The notes beneath the pieces are model-generated. The model did not search any database, had not been told where the DNA came from, and saw only the letters and a program-made list of their open reading frames with translations. A stretch of DNA of 64,000 nt from a bacterium (GTDB lineage: Bacteria > Joyebacterota > Joyebacteria > Joyebacterales > Joyebacteraceae): positions 64,501 through 128,500 of the forward strand of contig JAPEKQ010000002.1 of the NCBI GenBank assembly GCA_029990205.1, given 5' to 3'. Of this stretch, positions 34,923 to 43,663 are shown piece by piece. Each line of letters opens with the position of its first letter. Position 1 is the first letter of the stretch. The translations under genes and the position numbers were made by a program.

Positions 34923-35576
34923 TCAGTTGTCGTCGCCGGAGGACGTCAGTCGCTCCTCGAGGATCACCGGGATCTTCCTGGCGATCGTCTCGACGTCCTC
35001 GCCGGCGTCGATGACCACGAACCGCTCGGGCTCGCGCTCCGCTTCGGCGAGGTATGCTTCGCGGACCCTCTGATGGAACTCGATGGTCTCGCGTTCTATG
35101 CGGTCGCGCGTCCCTCCGCTTGCTCTTCCGTCGAGACGCGTGAGACCCTCCTCGGGATCCAGGTCCATCAGGAAGGTCACATCTGGTTTGACGCTCCTGG
35201 TGGCCACTTGGTTCAACGAGCGGACGAGATCGGCCCCAAGGCGCCTGCCGCCACCCTGATATGCCACGCTCGCGTCGGCATAGCGGTCCGATATCACAAC
35301 CGAGCCGCGCTCAATCGCCGGCACGATGACCTCGGCCGTGTGTTCGGCTCGCGACGCGAGATAGAGGAAGAGCTCGGTCTCGGCGACCATCGAACCGCCG
35401 ACATCGAGCAGCGCGTCGCGGAGACGCTCCCCGAGCAGTGTCCCGCCCGGCTCACGGGTCAGAACGACCTCGTACCCTCGCTCTCGAAGCCACGTCACGA
35501 GGCGTTCAGCCTGCGTCGACTTCCCGCAGCCTTCAACACCCTCGAACGTGATGAAGAGTCCCCGGTTCGAGCTCAC
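34923..35576 (-). CDS. tmk: Thymidylate kinase
   Basis: Phosphorylates dTMP to dTDP. I choose the GTG at 35576 (217 residues, SSNRGLFITFEGVEGCGKST) because GAGGAGGAACGA lies directly upstream. Signatures: P-loop EGVEGCGKS, the DRYADASVAYQGGGR motif, LTREPGGT, and MDLDPEEGLTR. Length is normal. The ctpA gene follows 11 bases after its stop, so the two are likely cotranscribed. Confidence 0.95.
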   Translation of the reverse strand: MSSNRGLFITFEGVEGCGKSTQAERLVTWLRERGYEVVLTREPGGTLLGERLRDALLDVGGSMVAETELFLYLASRAEHTAEVIVPAIERGSVVISDRYADASVAYQGGGRRLGADLVRSLNQVATRSVKPDVTFLMDLDPEEGLTRLDGRASGGTRDRIERETIEFHQRVREAYLAEAEREPERFVVIDAGEDVETIARKIPVILEERLTSSGDDN

Positions 35577-35603
35577 TCGTTCCTCCTCGGGTGAAGCAAC
35601 GCA

Positions 35604-35623
35604 GGCCGGGGTCACCCCCGGCC
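35604..35623 (-). terminator. Possible terminator between ino1 and tmk
   Basis: Stem GGCCGGGG/CCCCGGCC with a 4-base loop in the 108-base gap. The minus-strand tail (TGCGTTGCTTC) is only weakly T-rich, so termination may be partial. Confidence 0.45.
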
Positions 35624-35684
35624 CGCGGTCGGTTCATGGTCTCTGCGCCGAGATGCGCGCCTGCAACAGCTCAGTCCGGCGCGC

Positions 35685-36788
35685 CTACTTCTTCGGCTTC
35701 GCGGGCTTCTGCGCGTGCTTCCGGATGTACGTCTCGGTCTTCTCCCGCGCCTCGTAATCCGTGTACTGGTTGGGCGGCGACTTGAAGAAGTACGAGGACG
35801 GCGCGTCGACCGCTCCGGAGAGCCCGTGGTCGAGCGCGAGCTTGCAGCAGCGCACGGCGTCGATCATCACGCCGGCCGAGTTCGGCGAGTCCCAGACCTC
35901 GAGCTTGAGCTCGGCGTTCAGCGGCACGTCGCCGAACGTACGACCTTCCATCCGGACGTACGCCCACTTGCGGTCCGTCAGCCATGCGACGTAGTCCGAC
36001 GGTCCGATGTGGACGTTGTCGGCGCCGATGTCGTAGTCGAGCTGCGAGGTGACGGCGTTGGTCTTCGAGATCTTCTTCGACTCGAGCCTCGAACGCTCGA
36101 GCATGTTGAGGAAGTCCGTGTTGCCTCCGACGTTGAGCTGGCTGGTCCGCTCGAGCCTGACACCGCGCTCGCGGAAGAGCGTCGTGAGAACGCGGTGAAC
36201 GATGGTCGCGCCGACCTGCGACTTGATGTCGTCACCCATCACCGGCAGCCCCTTCTTCTCAAACCGCTGCTGCCAGTAGCGCTCACGCGCGATGAAGACG
36301 GGGATGCCGTTGACGAACCCGCAGCCCGCCTCGAGGATCTGCTCGACGTACCACTTGGTCGCCTCTTCGCTGCCCACCGGCAGGAAGCTCAGAACGACGT
36401 CGGTCTTCGTCTCCTTGAGGAGCCCGACGATGTCGTCCGTCGGCCCGGGCGCCTTCTCAATGACCTCGCTGAGGTACTTGCCCAGCCCGTCGTGCGTCAT
36501 GCCGCGCGCCACCTTGACCCCGAGCTTCGGAACATCGGAGAACTTGTAGGTGTTGTTCGGCTTCGTGAAGATGGCCTCGGAGATGTCCTTCCCCACCTTG
36601 TTCTTGTCGATGTCGATCGCGGCGGAGATCTCCACGTCGCTGATGTGGTAGCCACCGAGATTGACGTGCATCAGACCCGGCACGAACTCGTCGTCCGACG
36701 CGTTCTTGTAGAACTCGAGGCCCTGCACGAGCGACGAGCAGCAGTTGCCGATGCCGATGATAGCTACTCTGACCTTCTTCTTCCCCAT
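35685..36788 (-). CDS. ino1: Inositol-3-phosphate synthase
   Basis: Converts glucose-6-phosphate to 1L-myo-inositol-1(3)-phosphate with NAD. The 367-residue protein has the dinucleotide motif [33 protein letters not shown], the [13 protein letters not shown] stretch, [14 protein letters not shown] and [20 protein letters not shown], all characteristic of the short archaeal/actinobacterial-type synthase. A basic tail ([11 protein letters not shown]) ends it. It follows a CDP-alcohol phosphatidyltransferase by 6 bases, pointing to inositol phospholipid synthesis. Confidence 0.94.
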   Translation of the reverse strand: MGKKKVRVAIIGIGNCCSSLVQGLEFYKNASDDEFVPGLMHVNLGGYHISDVEISAAIDIDKNKVGKDISEAIFTKPNNTYKFSDVPKLGVKVARGMTHDGLGKYLSEVIEKAPGPTDDIVGLLKETKTDVVLSFLPVGSEEATKWYVEQILEAGCGFVNGIPVFIARERYWQQRFEKKGLPVMGDDIKSQVGATIVHRVLTTLFRERGVRLERTSQLNVGGNTDFLNMLERSRLESKKISKTNAVTSQLDYDIGADNVHIGPSDYVAWLTDRKWAYVRMEGRTFGDVPLNAELKLEVWDSPNSAGVMIDAVRCCKLALDHGLSGAVDAPSSYFFKSPPNQYTDYEAREKTETYIRKHAQKPAKPKK

Positions 36789-36794
36789 CGAAGG

Positions 36795-37418
36795 TTACCC
36801 CCGGAAGTTGTCCCGCGGAGGATTGCCGTGCGACAGTGTGCGCACGACGTGATGAATCCTCTGCGCGGCTGTGATGTGAGACAGTATCGCCAGAATCCAG
36901 AGCACGATCCTGAACACCGCCGGGCCAAGAAGCGTTCCGATGATGATCAGGATGAGCCGTTCGGGGCGCTCGGCGATGCCGACCTGGCATTCGACTCCGA
37001 TGGCCTCCGCGCGGGCTCGCGTGTAGCTCACGAGGAGCGAGCCGCCAAGAGCGATGAAGATGACCGCCGCGGTCACCGGCTCCGGCACGACACCGGGACC
37101 GGCAAGGTAATACACGAGCGCTCCGAGAAGCACGGCGAGTTCCGAGTACCGGTCGAGCGTCGAGTCGAGGAACGCGCCGGTGCGCGTCCCGCCCTCGCCC
37201 GCCCGGGCCACGGCCCCGTCGGTCATGTCGCAGAGCCCGCCAAGGAGCACCAGAACCCCCGCCGCGAAGAAGTGTCCTCGCGCCAGCGCGACGCCGGCGA
37301 TCATCGAGATGCCAAGACCGACGACCGTGATGGCCGTCGGCGATATCCCGAGGTCCGCCGCGAACCGCGCGACAGGATCCAGAAGCTCCCGAGCCTTCGT
37401 CTTCAGACCAACCGTCAT
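36795..37418 (-). CDS. CDP-alcohol phosphatidyltransferase, probable phosphatidylinositol-phosphate synthase
   Basis: A 207-residue membrane enzyme with about six helices. The family motif DG-x2-AR-x8-G-x3-D-x3-D is intact (DGAVARAGEGGTRTGAFLDS, then TLD). Starting at the ATG at 37418 (AAGGAACC upstream), it precedes ino1 by 6 bases. By analogy with actinobacteria and archaea this pairing makes phosphatidylinositol phosphate from CDP-diacylglycerol and inositol-3-phosphate; a PgsA-like phosphatidylglycerophosphate synthase is the alternative. The genome's other CDP-alcohol transferases are outside the window. Confidence 0.85.
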   Translation of the reverse strand: MTVGLKTKARELLDPVARFAADLGISPTAITVVGLGISMIAGVALARGHFFAAGVLVLLGGLCDMTDGAVARAGEGGTRTGAFLDSTLDRYSELAVLLGALVYYLAGPGVVPEPVTAAVIFIALGGSLLVSYTRARAEAIGVECQVGIAERPERLILIIIGTLLGPAVFRIVLWILAILSHITAAQRIHHVVRTLSHGNPPRDNFRG

Positions 37419-37473
37419 GGTTCCTTCACCGTTCCCGCGGTCACGATGCTGCATCCTCCCCGCGAAACAGGGC

Positions 37474-37503
37474 AGTTTAGCACCGGGCGCTCGGTGGTGT
37501 CAA
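37474..37503 (-). promoter_or_regulatory. Promoter for the phospholipid/ino1 pair with internal palindrome
   Basis: Minus-strand TTGACA (37503-37498), an 18-base spacer and TAAACT (37479-37474). The spacer contains an inverted repeat CACCG-N6-CGGTG (37481-37496), placed exactly where a repressor would cover the promoter. Confidence 0.65.
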
Positions 37504-37565
37504 TGGCTCGGAGCGCGGTCGTCCGGGTGTCGGCCGGGGATTCCCGGTCCCGGCGGCGGAGGGTC

Positions 37566-39407
37566 TCATCGCCCCCGAACTCTCCTGCGGTTGGCAAGAA
37601 GCACGGTGTCGCGCAGCGCCTGTTCGCTCGTCGCCGCCATCCAGCGCTCGCTGAAGTCGGCGCCGCTGACGACCTGCGCGATTGCCGAGAGCGCCCACAG
37701 GTGAAGACTCCGCTCGTCCCCCGAACCGACCAGGACGAACGCGATGTGAACGGGAGACGACTCCTCGGACAACGTGATGCCTTCACGGGATCGAGCCAGA
37801 AGGATGCCGAAGGCCCTCTCGCCGTCGATGACCACGTGCGGAATGGCCAGTCCCGGAGCCAGCACCGTGGTGCTCTCCCGCTCCCTCGCGCGGAGCGCGT
37901 CCGCCAGAGCCGACGCGCTCACTCCCACCTGCGGCGCCAGCGCGCTGGAAACGGTGTCGAAGAACTCCTCTGATGACATCGTGCCCTCGATATCGAGGAC
38001 GAGGCAGTCCTCGATGAGCCGGTCGAAACGATCCCGGACGATCCCGTCCCGCTCACGGATAATGTCCTTGAGTTCCGCATCGAGCGATCCGGTCACGAGT
38101 TCTTTGGCCGCGATCCTGTGGATCACGTGGAGCAGGGCGGACTCCTTGCCCGGTACTGACCTTCCGTAGAACCAGTACACGCAGAACCCGGCGAAGACCA
38201 GCGCGGCGACCGTGGCGAACGACCCCTCGCCCATCTCCAGCATGACGAACAGGATACCCACCAGTCCGATCACCTGCACCCACGGGTAGCCGGGGGCGCG
38301 GAACTTCGGGCGGTAGTTATGGAGACCGCTCTCCCTCAGAACGATGACGGCCGCGTTCGCGAGAACATACGTCATCAGGAACACGACCGAGGCGGCCTGA
38401 ACCAGGGCGTCCAGCCTCACGAGGAGCGCTGCGGCCACGAGTCCTCCGGTGACCAGAAGCGAAACGTGCGGGGTCTGGAATCTCGCACCGACCCGTCCGA
38501 GCGGCTGCGGCACCAGCCCGTCGCGCCCGAGGGCGAGCAGGTACCTGGAGGCCGCCATGATCCCCCCGTTCGCCGTGGTCAGGAAGGCGAGGAGCGCGGC
38601 GATACTGAGCGCCATCCTCCCCCCGGCCCCCATGAACGCCGCCGCCCCGTCGGAGATCGGCGTGAGTGATCCGTCGAGCAGCTCAGAACTCAACACCCCG
38701 CTGGTGATGAGCACGATGAGAACGTAGGCGACGCCTGTCACCGCGAGCGACGCGATCATGGCGCGCGGGATGACGCGCCCCGGGTCCTCAACCTCCTCCG
38801 CGATGCTCGCGACCTTGAGAAGCCCTCCGTACGATACGAACACGAAGCCGGACGTCGCGAGGACGGCCCGGAGCCCTCCCGGCGCGAACGGCCGCAGATT
38901 CGCCATCTCGATCGCCGGAAGCCCTCGGAAGACATAGGCCGCCATCAGCGCGAGCAGCGCACAGACGAGGACGACCTGGAGCCTCGCGGCCTCTCTGGCG
39001 CCGAGCAGGTTCATCCCGACGAAGAACACACAGAACGCCCCACCGACGAGGCGCGGATCGATCGGAACGACGAGTTGGGCGAATGCGGCCAGGCCGACGA
39101 GCGCGAACGCGCTCTTGAGGGAGAGAGAGAACCAGGTCAGCAGTCCGGCGATGGTCCCGGCGGCCGCCCCCATGCTTCGCGACACGAAGAAGTAGTCGGC
39201 TCCGGCCTTCGGCATGGCGGTCGTGAGCTCGGCCATGCTGAGAAGACCGGTCGCGGCAAGGAGCCCGGCGAGAAGGTAGGATACGATGACGGCGGGACCC
39301 GCTCGTGCGTGCGCCAGGCCGGGCAGCACGAACACACCCGAGCTGATCATGGCTCCCGTCGCTATGCTGAAGACGTGGACGAAGCGGAGGTTCTTCTTGA
39401 GTCTCAT
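37566..39407 (-). CDS. APC-family amino acid permease fused to a PTS EIIA-type domain
   Basis: A 613-residue protein. Residues 1-415 are a 12-helix amino acid/polyamine permease (first helix FSIATGAMISSGVFVLPGLA). Residues about 460-605 form an EIIA domain of the fructose/nitrogen type, with the phospho-acceptor histidine region LAPGLAIPHVVID (H524) and a second histidine in SPVHIAFVLVGSGDE (H554). The fusion could couple transport to PTS phosphorelay state. No EI or HPr genes are in the window. The ATG at 39407 has GGGAGGAGCC upstream. The substrate cannot be predicted. Confidence 0.88.
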   Translation of the reverse strand: MRLKKNLRFVHVFSIATGAMISSGVFVLPGLAHARAGPAVIVSYLLAGLLAATGLLSMAELTTAMPKAGADYFFVSRSMGAAAGTIAGLLTWFSLSLKSAFALVGLAAFAQLVVPIDPRLVGGAFCVFFVGMNLLGAREAARLQVVLVCALLALMAAYVFRGLPAIEMANLRPFAPGGLRAVLATSGFVFVSYGGLLKVASIAEEVEDPGRVIPRAMIASLAVTGVAYVLIVLITSGVLSSELLDGSLTPISDGAAAFMGAGGRMALSIAALLAFLTTANGGIMAASRYLLALGRDGLVPQPLGRVGARFQTPHVSLLVTGGLVAAALLVRLDALVQAASVVFLMTYVLANAAVIVLRESGLHNYRPKFRAPGYPWVQVIGLVGILFVMLEMGEGSFATVAALVFAGFCVYWFYGRSVPGKESALLHVIHRIAAKELVTGSLDAELKDIIRERDGIVRDRFDRLIEDCLVLDIEGTMSSEEFFDTVSSALAPQVGVSASALADALRARERESTTVLAPGLAIPHVVIDGERAFGILLARSREGITLSEESSPVHIAFVLVGSGDERSLHLWALSAIAQVVSGADFSERWMAATSEQALRDTVLLANRRRVRGR

Positions 39408-39447
39408 GGCTCCTCCCGCGTTCCTCCAGACATCAGGCCGCTCTCGC

Positions 39448-40143
39448 TCAGGACGCGCCCGCGACCAGAACGACGATCTCACCCTTCGGCTTGCTCTCGG
39501 CGTACCGGGCGGCCAGTTCGGACAGCGACCCGCGGACGAACTCCTCGTGGACCTTGGTCAGCTCCCTCGCCACGACGGCCTGCCGGTCTCCGAGGACGTC
39601 GGCCATGGCGGCCAGCGTCTTCGCGAGCCTGTGGGGCGACTCGTAGAAGACAAGCGTGCACTCGAGGGTCGAGAGCTCCGTGAGACGCGTTCGCCTCGCT
39701 CCGTCCTTCCGGGACAGGAAACCGGCGAAGTGGAACGGCTGAGGCGGCAGCCCGGCGGCGGAGAGCGCCGCCGTCACGGCGGACGGTCCCGGGACGGGCA
39801 CGACGCGGATGCCCTCGCGCACGGCGAGCTCGACAAGCCGATACCCCGGGTCGGAGACCAGCGGCGTCCCGGCGTCGGAGACCAGCGCGATCGTGTCCCC
39901 GGCGAGGAGACGTTCGACGAGCCGCGAGGCCGCACGCTCCTCGTTGTGCTCGTGGTACGCGATGAGTGGTCGCCTGATGTCGTAGCGCTTCACGAGGGTG
40001 CGCGTGCGCCGCGTGTCCTCCGACGCGATGGCGTCAACGGCCTTCAGCGTCTCGATCGCGCGGAACGTCACGTCATCGAGATTCCCGAGCGGCGTCGCGA
40101 TGACGTAGAGCGTCCCCGGCTCATGTCCGCCGGTCTCGCTCAT
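39448..40143 (-). CDS. rsmI: 16S rRNA (cytidine-1402-2'-O)-methyltransferase RsmI
   Basis: SAM-dependent tetrapyrrole-methylase-fold enzyme that modifies C1402 of 16S rRNA. The 231-residue protein carries LYVIATPLGNLDDVTFRAIE, SEDTRRTRTLVKRY, the SDAGTPLVSDPGYRLV loop and FYESPHRLAKTL. I choose the ATG at 40143 (GGGGGAGGCATG upstream), two bases after the recJ stop. Length is slightly shorter than the E. coli protein, lacking part of the C-terminal domain. Confidence 0.94.
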   Translation of the reverse strand: MSETGGHEPGTLYVIATPLGNLDDVTFRAIETLKAVDAIASEDTRRTRTLVKRYDIRRPLIAYHEHNEERAASRLVERLLAGDTIALVSDAGTPLVSDPGYRLVELAVREGIRVVPVPGPSAVTAALSAAGLPPQPFHFAGFLSRKDGARRTRLTELSTLECTLVFYESPHRLAKTLAAMADVLGDRQAVVARELTKVHEEFVRGSLSELAARYAESKPKGEIVVLVAGAS

Positions 40144-40144
40144 C

Positions 40145-41839
40145 TCATGCCTCCCCCGGAGCGGCGTCTGCAGCATGTCCGGCGCCGGTCGGCGCACGGT
40201 CGACCTCGCTCGCGAAGAGGACGTCGTCCGCGACGCTCAGGCGGTAGAACAGGTCCACTGGACCATCGGCGACACGCATCGGTGTCCGGAACCTCAGGCC
40301 GTTCTGCTCGGCCGCGGCCACGGTCTCGCGGGTCACGCCCCTCGAGAGCAGCACGGGACGACCCCACCCCTGACCGAACGGCGCGAACGCGGCCAGCTCG
40401 GCGGCCGTCTTCACGTTCGCGTCGGTCAACGCGAGCTCGGCATCGACGCCGCGGGGAACCGGGACCGGCGGGTGCTCGGTCGCGTGCGCCACCATACGGG
40501 CGCGGAACTCGTCCAGACGGTCGCTCTCGATCGAGAACCCGGCCGCGCGGGGATGCCCTCCGTAGCCGAGGAACAGCTCCCCCATCGACTGGAACGCCAC
40601 GACGAAGTTGTACCCGGCGGGGCCGCGAGCCTCCGCGTGCGCCTCGCCGTTCTTCTTCATGATGAGAAGACACGGCTTGCCGGTCTTCTCCGCGAGTCTC
40701 GAGGTCGCGCTCCCCATCACCTCGATGGGAACTCCGGCCTCGACGATCAGCACGGGGCTGTCGGCGGGAAGCTCGCTCGCCGCCCGCTCGACGATCTTCC
40801 ACGCGCGGTTCGCCGTGCTCCGCCACTCCTGCCGCGCTCCGGCCAGCTCGCGCGCGATCGAGGCGGCCTCCTCGGGATCCTCCGCCGCGAGCATCTCGTA
40901 GGCGCGGTTGGTTCCCATCCCGTCGGAGACCCGTCCGAAGATCGAGCCCATGTTCTCCTGGACGTCGTCGTAGCTGACCGCGCGCCCGGCGAGATTCGAC
41001 GCCTCGAGCAGCGCCCTCAGCCCCGGACGCACCGTGTCAGGGAGTACGCGGAGCCCTTCGACAATGAGAATCCGGTTGACGCCGGTCACCGGCACCCGGT
41101 CCGCGATGGAACCGATGGCCGCGAGCGCAAGCGCCTCGTCCGCCCAGCGCTCTCCGCCCCACGGCGGAGCGGCAGCGGCCCGGAGATCGGCCAGTTCCTC
41201 GAGCAGGTGTCCCGCCAGAAGCCACGCGAGACCGGCGCCGGCCAGATACCGGTACGGGTACTTCGAGTCCGGAAGCTTCGCGTTGATGATGGCGACCGCC
41301 GCCGGGAGTCGGGGCGGTATCTCATGATGGTCGGTGACGATGACGTCCATGCCGAGCGACGCCGCGTGCGCGATGTTGTCGACCTCGCTCACGCAGGAAT
41401 CGACCGTGATGAGGAGCGTCGTCCCCGACGCCGCCAGCCCGTCGAGCTCCACGGTGTTCAGACCGTGTCCCTCGGTCCGCCGGTCGGGTATGTAGACGCC
41501 GACCTCTCCACCAAGCTCCCTGAGCGCATCGACCATCGCGATCGCGGCCGTCACACCGTCGGCGTCGTCGTGCCCGTGGACGGTCATGCGTTCGCCGCCC
41601 TCGAGCGCCCGCCTGACCCGAGCGACCATCCTGTCCACGTCCGGGAGCAACCGGACGTCCGGCAGGTCGCGGAGGTCCGGGTCGAGAAGCTCCCGCGCCT
41701 CGTCGGCCGAGCCGACACCCCGGCGCGCGAGGGCCTCCGCGGTGGCCTCAGTGAGGTCGGCCGACCTCTGGATCCCATTGACGAGATCAGGGTCGGCCGG
41801 CTCAATGCTCCATCGGTAGCGAGCACCATCAATGAGCAT
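40145..41839 (-). CDS. recJ: Single-stranded-DNA-specific exonuclease RecJ
   Basis: 5'-3' exonuclease in recombination and mismatch repair. The 564-residue protein has the DHH-family motifs: VHGHDDADGVTAAIAM, ITVDSCVSEVD, VIVTDHHEIPPRLP (the DHH signature), then the DHHA1 glycine motif GYGGHPRAAGFSIE and an OB-like C-terminus. The ATG at 41839 shares a base with the slipin stop (TGATG). Length is normal. Confidence 0.94.
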   Translation of the reverse strand: MLIDGARYRWSIEPADPDLVNGIQRSADLTEATAEALARRGVGSADEARELLDPDLRDLPDVRLLPDVDRMVARVRRALEGGERMTVHGHDDADGVTAAIAMVDALRELGGEVGVYIPDRRTEGHGLNTVELDGLAASGTTLLITVDSCVSEVDNIAHAASLGMDVIVTDHHEIPPRLPAAVAIINAKLPDSKYPYRYLAGAGLAWLLAGHLLEELADLRAAAAPPWGGERWADEALALAAIGSIADRVPVTGVNRILIVEGLRVLPDTVRPGLRALLEASNLAGRAVSYDDVQENMGSIFGRVSDGMGTNRAYEMLAAEDPEEAASIARELAGARQEWRSTANRAWKIVERAASELPADSPVLIVEAGVPIEVMGSATSRLAEKTGKPCLLIMKKNGEAHAEARGPAGYNFVVAFQSMGELFLGYGGHPRAAGFSIESDRLDEFRARMVAHATEHPPVPVPRGVDAELALTDANVKTAAELAAFAPFGQGWGRPVLLSRGVTRETVAAAEQNGLRFRTPMRVADGPVDLFYRLSVADDVLFASEVDRAPTGAGHAADAAPGEA

Positions 41840-42591
41840 CAAGAGCCCTTTCCGAACATGTCAATGAGCCCCTTCATGAGATCGATCGGGACCGGGAAGA
41901 TGATCGTCGAGTTCTTCTCGACCGAGATCTCCGTCAGTGTCTGGAGATACCTCAGCTGGAGCGATGCGGGCTCGCTGGCGAGCACCCTGGCCGCTCCGGA
42001 GAGCTTCTCCGAGGCCTGCATCTCGCCCTCGGCGTGGATGATCTTGGCGCGACGCTCACGCTCGGCCTCGGCCTGACGCGCGATCGCACGCTGCATCGTG
42101 TCCGGAAGGTCGACGTGCTTGACCTCGACCGCCGAGACCTTGATGCCCCAGCTGTCGGTCTGCTTGTCGAGGATGGACTGGAGCTCCTGGTTGATCTTCT
42201 CACGCGCAGAGAGCAGCTCATCGAGCTCCGCGCCACCGATGACGCTCCGCAGTGTCGTCTGCGCGAGCTGTGACGTGGCGTAGTGGTAGTCCTGAACCTC
42301 GACGATGGCCTTGTTGGGGTCGAACACGCGGTAGTAGACGACCGCGTTGACCTTCACCGAGACGTTGTCCTTCGTCACGACGTCCTGCGATGGTACGTCC
42401 ATCGCGATGATCCGCAGGCTCACGCGCATCAGCCGGTCGATGAACGGGATGATGAGGATGAGACCCGGACCGCGTGAGTCGACCAGACGGCCGAGGCGGA
42501 AGACCACACCGCGCTCGTATTCCTTGAGGATGTAGACCGCTTTCGCGACGAGCACGAGAGCGACCAGGATGATCACTATGACTCCGCTCAT
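41839..42591 (-). CDS. SPFH/band 7 protein (slipin family)
   Basis: A 250-residue stomatin-like protein with an N-terminal membrane helix (about 3-22) and a band 7 domain ([20 protein letters not shown], then [20 protein letters not shown]). A coiled coil follows ([20 protein letters not shown]). Slipins form membrane-associated oligomers and normally pair with an NfeD protein, exactly as here (nfeD 16 bases upstream). It may organise membrane microdomains or proteolysis. Confidence 0.93.
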   Translation of the reverse strand: MSGVIVIILVALVLVAKAVYILKEYERGVVFRLGRLVDSRGPGLILIIPFIDRLMRVSLRIIAMDVPSQDVVTKDNVSVKVNAVVYYRVFDPNKAIVEVQDYHYATSQLAQTTLRSVIGGAELDELLSAREKINQELQSILDKQTDSWGIKVSAVEVKHVDLPDTMQRAIARQAEAERERRAKIIHAEGEMQASEKLSGAARVLASEPASLQLRYLQTLTEISVEKNSTIIFPVPIDLMKGLIDMFGKGS

Positions 42592-42606
42592 GGTGAAGCC
42601 TCCCTG

Positions 42607-42942
42607 CTAGAGGGGTTCTACCGTAAGGACCATGCCCTCGACCGAGACAACGCGAACCCGGCTTCCCGCCGCTACGTCCACGGCTGCCTCGGCGTTCCAG
42701 TACTCGCTGTGCACGTAGACCTTGCCCGTCGGCGCGACGTCGGTGATCGCCAGCCCCTTCTCACCGACGATGCCGGCCTGACCGGTCACCACCCGCCGCG
42801 ACTGCGCCATGATCCCCACGGGCACGGCCACGATGAAGAACACGATGAGAAGCGCGATGGCCGGGAAGATGGCGCTCTCCCCAAGACCGAAGAGCCGGAG
42901 CAGCGCCACGAGCAGGTCGATCAGACTCGTGTACTCGCCCAT
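42607..42942 (-). CDS. NfeD-like membrane protein
   Basis: A 111-residue short NfeD: one or two helices in the first 50 residues (LLVALLRLFGLGESAIFPAI, then VFFIVAVPVGIM) and a C-terminal OB-fold domain (GQAGIVGEKGLAITDVAPTG, YWNAEAAVDVAAGSRVRVVS). Short NfeDs partner slipins. The ATG at 42942 follows AAGGGAGGC. An in-frame longer start exists but is 51 bases upstream of this ribosome-binding site and is rejected. Confidence 0.88.
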   Translation of the reverse strand: MGEYTSLIDLLVALLRLFGLGESAIFPAIALLIVFFIVAVPVGIMAQSRRVVTGQAGIVGEKGLAITDVAPTGKVYVHSEYWNAEAAVDVAAGSRVRVVSVEGMVLTVEPL

Positions 42943-42964
42943 GTCTGCCTCCCTTGACACCCCC

Positions 42965-42993
42965 ATCCTGCGACAGGCGCGGCATACTGTCAA
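42965..42993 (-). promoter_or_regulatory. Possible promoter for the nfeD-slipin-recJ run
   Basis: Minus-strand TTGACA (42993-42988), a 17-base spacer and a weak -10 CAGGAT (42970-42965). The predicted start is 15-20 bases before the ribosome-binding site. Confidence 0.4.
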
Positions 42994-43065
42994 TGGGTTT
43001 GCCGTGCCGCTTCACCGGGAGGAGTCTCCTGGTCACGCGCAGCCACGGCACCGCAGCGCAAGCAA

Positions 43066-43095
43066 ACGGGGGACCCGATGCGTCGGATCCCCCGT
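43066..43095 (-). terminator. Intrinsic terminator of the HU gene
   Basis: A 13-bp stem with one mismatch (ACGGGGGACCCGA / TCGGATCCCCCGT) and a 4-base loop, 25 bases after the hup stop. On the minus strand it is followed by TTTGC. Confidence 0.75.
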
Positions 43096-43119
43096 CGAAT
43101 GCTGCTTGATCGTCCTGAA

Positions 43120-43404
43120 CTACTTCACGAAGTCCTTGAGCGACTTGCCAGCCTTGAACTTCGGGTAGTAGTGAGCGCCGACGTGCTTGGTCTTGTCGGT
43201 GCCCGGGATCCGCCAGTCGCGGGCCGGACGATGATCGGCGCTGAAGGTACCGAAACCGGTGATCTGGATCTTGCCGTGAGCCTTGAGCTCGTCGGACAGC
43301 ACACCACCACCGATGCCGAACAGAGCGTCGATGACGTCCTTCGCGGCGCGGTTGGAAAGACCGGTCTTGTCAGCCAGCTTCTCGATCAGCTCAGCCTTGT
43401 TCAT
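43120..43404 (-). CDS. hup: HU-family nucleoid DNA-binding protein
   Basis: A 94-residue HU/IHF-family architectural protein. It starts NKAELIEKLADKTGLSNRAA and has the beta-arm entry ITGFGTFSADHRPARDWRIP and the arm-return segment VGAHYYPKFKAGKSLKDFVK. The arm tip differs from typical HU (RNPxTG is replaced by DWRIPGTDKTK), which may alter bending. GGGGGAGTGG precedes the ATG. The gene is monocistronic, with its own promoter and terminator. Confidence 0.92.
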   Translation of the reverse strand: MNKAELIEKLADKTGLSNRAAKDVIDALFGIGGGVLSDELKAHGKIQITGFGTFSADHRPARDWRIPGTDKTKHVGAHYYPKFKAGKSLKDFVK

Positions 43405-43503
43405 CTGCCACTCCCCCTTCGGCTACGGACCGGATACTCCGATCCGACCTTCGGCCCAGTGCTCCCACAAACCTCGATATCACAACACATCGAATGTGCG
43501 GAC

Positions 43504-43533
43504 AAGCTACACCACGCCCCCAAATCTTGTCAA
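43504..43533 (-). promoter_or_regulatory. Promoter of the HU gene
   Basis: Minus-strand TTGACA (43533-43528), an 18-base spacer and TAGCTT (43509-43504) preceded by TG (extended -10 form). It lies directly behind the lptD terminator. Confidence 0.6.
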
Positions 43534-43537
43534 TAGC

Positions 43538-43561
43538 AAAGCCCCTAGAAAGTGGGGCTTT
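43538..43561 (-). terminator. Intrinsic terminator of lptD
   Basis: A perfect 8-bp stem AAAGCCCC/GGGGCTTT with an 8-base loop, about 100 bases after the lptD stop, with TTT at the end of the minus-strand stem followed by GCTATTG. Confidence 0.7.
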
Positions 43562-43663
43562 CAGAGGGAGGGTTCACGCAGGGCGGGCATGTTCTCTATG
43601 GCGTTGTAGTGCCGGTATAAGTGCGGTCCGGAAGAAGGGATTCAGGACCCCCCGGAACAGGCC

